In this document: positions 61,515 to 64,000 of the stretch, one piece after another
How the letters are laid out: every line of letters starts with the position of its first letter
Numbering within the stretch: position 1 is the first letter of the stretch
Assembly: GCA_026413225.1 (NCBI GenBank)
Contig: CM048554.1
Coordinates: 8,944,001 to 9,008,000 of the forward strand
Length of the DNA stretch: 64,000 nt
Direction of reading: 5' to 3'
Source: Otis tarda
Taxonomy: Eukaryota; Chordata; Aves; Otidiformes; Otididae
Made by a program: the position numbers and the translations under genes
Notes under the pieces: generated by a model
Seen by the model: the letters and a program-made list of their open reading frames with translations, nothing else
Database searches by the model: none
Told to the model about the DNA's origin: nothing

Positions 61515-61551
61515 AACTGAAGAAAGAAAGAAAAAAAAAGAAAAAAAAAGG
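61515..61551. repeat. Purine-rich GAAA simple repeat
   Basis: GAAAGAAAGAAAAAAAAAGA type tract upstream of BFSP1. Confidence 0.8.
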
Positions 61552-64000
61552 CTTGAGGTAATTGCAGATAACACTAGTTTTGGCATCCAGTATCCCCTGA
61601 CTAAGGGCACAGGATGGCCCCTATCCATATAGCTCGTTGTTTAATAGTACTGCTGATTTGGAAGAACAGAACATTTTTGAGATACTCTTCTATGTCTGCA
61701 TGCTTTCATCCTGAAACTGCTGAAAATTGAAATACTTATTTTGTTTTTGTAGAAATAACATTCATCTGTTAAGATGTTGATTTGGAAAACTTTAAGTAAA
61801 ATACTATGACTGTTTTCTTGGTACTTCAGAACAAAAACCAAGTCTTTTGAAAACTTGTTTTTCAGAATGTCGCTTCAAAATGAAATATTTCAATCTAAAT
61901 TTTACCACATGAGCGTAAGGTTTTTCCCATTTCCTTTTTTGGGGGGGGAAAAACAATTTTATATATCATTTTGATGGAGCCAATAACATACTTCATAATA
62001 TAGAAGAGAGAAAATATAGGTTTTTTCCCCTGAAGACTTCATAATAAGAGGAAAGGAAAAGACATAGCATTCTTGATAAACCACATGGACTTTCTTTCAA
62101 CATAGGAAAAAAAAAGAGTAGGAAGCTCTGTTTTCTGATAGGGTGTTTGATTTCTCATGGGCAAAGTAAAAGTGAAAACACAGTTGAACTGAATCTGGAC
62201 TCCACTTGAGCCGTATAGGTGATAATCTGAACTCCTGTAACAGAGAGAACAAAGGGAACAGGAGCCCAAAGAGATCTACAATCTCTGCTGGAAAAAAATA
62301 CCCTGAATGAATGAAGTAGCAGAATTGGGGAAGGGAGACGAGGAGGTAAGAAAAGGGGTCAAAAGGATAAACTTGAATGTTGGGATGGTATATGACAGCT
62401 CTCTGCATATGCCAACCTAGCTGTTTGGGGAGCATTACTAACGATGCAGAGGCAGAGCCAGTCACATCTCAGTGGTGGGAGGTCAGGCTTGGCAAATGGG
62501 GCAAATGGTGAGAGGGGAGAGGGATGGCTTGAATCCCCCACTCCTCTCCTGCCTCCTGCCTCAGCAGCAGGTCTGTGTGAGGTTCTTGTTAACGACAGAT
62601 AGTTTCCTTCAGCTTCCTTCATGGAAGAAGAGGAGTGGAAACACAAGGCATGCGTATTCCAGCACAAGCAAATCTGAAAAGCTGTCTCTGGTCCTTACAG
62701 CTACCAAAGTCACCTCCCACACAGGTTAAACTGGCATTCAGAGCTGATGAGCCCTTCCTGCTCCCATGGGCAAAAAAAAAAATGAGCAAGATGGAGGCCG
62801 GACACTGGTCCCTTCCCTCCCCAGCAGCACTAGAGTGCACACAGCATCCCTTCCCTGCCCCTGATGCCATCAACTCTTCTTGATTTTTCCTACTCCGGAA
62901 CCCACGGTCTGAACCCAAACAACTAGCAAATGATGATGTTTTTCCTAACAGCATCCATGCAGGCAGATGTTTGCTCACTTTAGCAAGCTACTGTCAGATC
63001 TATCTTCTCAGCAACGTCTCATCATGATGCTGGAGCTGAACGCATAGCTCCAGAATGAAATGAAGCATTGCATATGCTCAGCATAGAGAAGACTGAGAAT
63101 TTTAAACACATGCCACTGATTTTTCTTCCCCTCCCTCACCTTGAATACTGAGCAGAGAACTGCTAAAATTTTGCCTTAAGTTTTGAGAAGTAAATAAAAC
63201 TAGATAAGATGCTTGAATTCTCTCTGGTAGCAAATATATAATGACAGGTACAGAGCAGGGCAGATTTCTACTGGATCACATCTTCAATACATTGTCACAA
63301 GAGTGAACAAGACAGCTTCTAATCGAAAAAGCAATTTTAAAACCTGCACTGTCTTTCTGGACAATCACTCAGCCTCTCCGAACTGTCAAAAGCAGTCTAG
63401 CAACAGACTGAAACTTAGAGAGGGAGAAGTAAACAACCCAGAAGTTTGTGTCTTGGGGACAGGAAAGTGAAAATTCACCAATTGCAACAAAACTGATCAA
63501 ATCAATAAAAGTTTTTTTAAAAAAACACACCAAGAACACGGGTAGCATTTTTCTTCTACTCTTTCCCTAATTTCTTTTAACCAAAATGGAAGGGGAAATG
63601 TTATAGCATGCAATATATGTAGAAGGATAAATTAAGGAATTTTGAGTAAACGAGAGCTGAAAATAAAACTATTTCACTTTCTGTTTGTACTGCTTTTCAG
63701 TCCTGCTTGCCATGAATCCCATTAAGCAGAAAATATAAAGCACTTTATTAGTTCTCCCTCATTAAATGTTCAGAAAACAAAAAGATAATACCTGTGACTG
63801 GAATAAAAGACCTAAATAAGTACTTTTTAGATATGAAACCTCTGTTATTGTTGAAGCAAGAATATATCTGTTCACTGCTATCAATGTTGGTGCAATGGTA
63901 CAGCAATCAGCTTTTTATGGCGTACTACTGGTTAGAGGACATGCAGGATACAAATATAGAAAGAAATTAGCCAAGTTGATGCATATTGGGAAAAACATCA

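Larger units (their letters stand above)
56736..64000. other. Upstream flank of BFSP1
   Basis: 7.3 kb of mainly AT-rich DNA with no CpG-rich start of a neighbouring gene. It contains the 43-base duplication (58306 and 60521) and a GAAA tract. No coding exon recognised. Confidence 0.7.

Noticed and set aside
56736-64000. Search for DSTN, the next gene in mammals
   Set aside because: No destrin-like exon or CpG-rich start was recognised; probably beyond the window.
1-64000. CRISPR arrays, operons, tRNA and rRNA genes
   Set aside because: No regular spaced repeats or RNA gene signatures were seen; the window is vertebrate nuclear DNA.

Overview
This is a nuclear window from a bird genome. Three things show it: CR1 LINE copies with the avian octamer-type 3' tail, ERVL-type LTRs of the kind common in birds, and two vertebrate genes spread over spliced exons. 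Coding DNA is a small fraction of the window; most of it is AT-rich intron and intergenic sequence.

Region 1 (1 to about 32,600, + strand) is the 3' half of PCSK2, the neuroendocrine prohormone convertase PC2. Six coding exons (328-416, 3044-3219, 14586-14801, 16099-16199, 18770-18997, 29284-29770) join in frame. They match residues 208-638 of human PC2 as I recall it, with no insertion or deletion. The signal peptide, propeptide and catalytic Asp exons lie left of the window.

The PCSK2 introns hold nearly all the mobile DNA: a CR1 fragment (10415-10970), four copies of one ~1.1 kb LTR family all on the minus strand (3229-4311, 19411-20505, 24400-25519, 26760-27898), one ERVL-like solo LTR (20618-21255), and a broken class I endogenous retrovirus (23304-27959) that hosts two of the four LTR copies.

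Region 2 (about 32,600-35,450) is the tail-to-tail intergenic gap, with no gene seen.

Region 3 (35,450 to about 56,650, - strand) is the complete BFSP1 gene for the lens beaded-filament protein filensin. Its eight coding exons join in frame into 660 residues. It has the intermediate-filament helix start and end motifs, a caspase/N-myristoylation motif in the tail, and a conserved C-terminal block. A lens-type promoter is suggested just upstream. Intron 2 contains a truncated second copy of the ERVL-like LTR.

Region 4 (56,735-64,000) is upstream of BFSP1. I recognise no exon there; DSTN, the next gene in mammals, must lie further right if synteny holds.

The two genes do not work together. 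PC2 cleaves prohormones in secretory granules of endocrine cells and neurons, while filensin builds the lens fibre cytoskeleton. Their adjacency is the conserved vertebrate order PCSK2-BFSP1.
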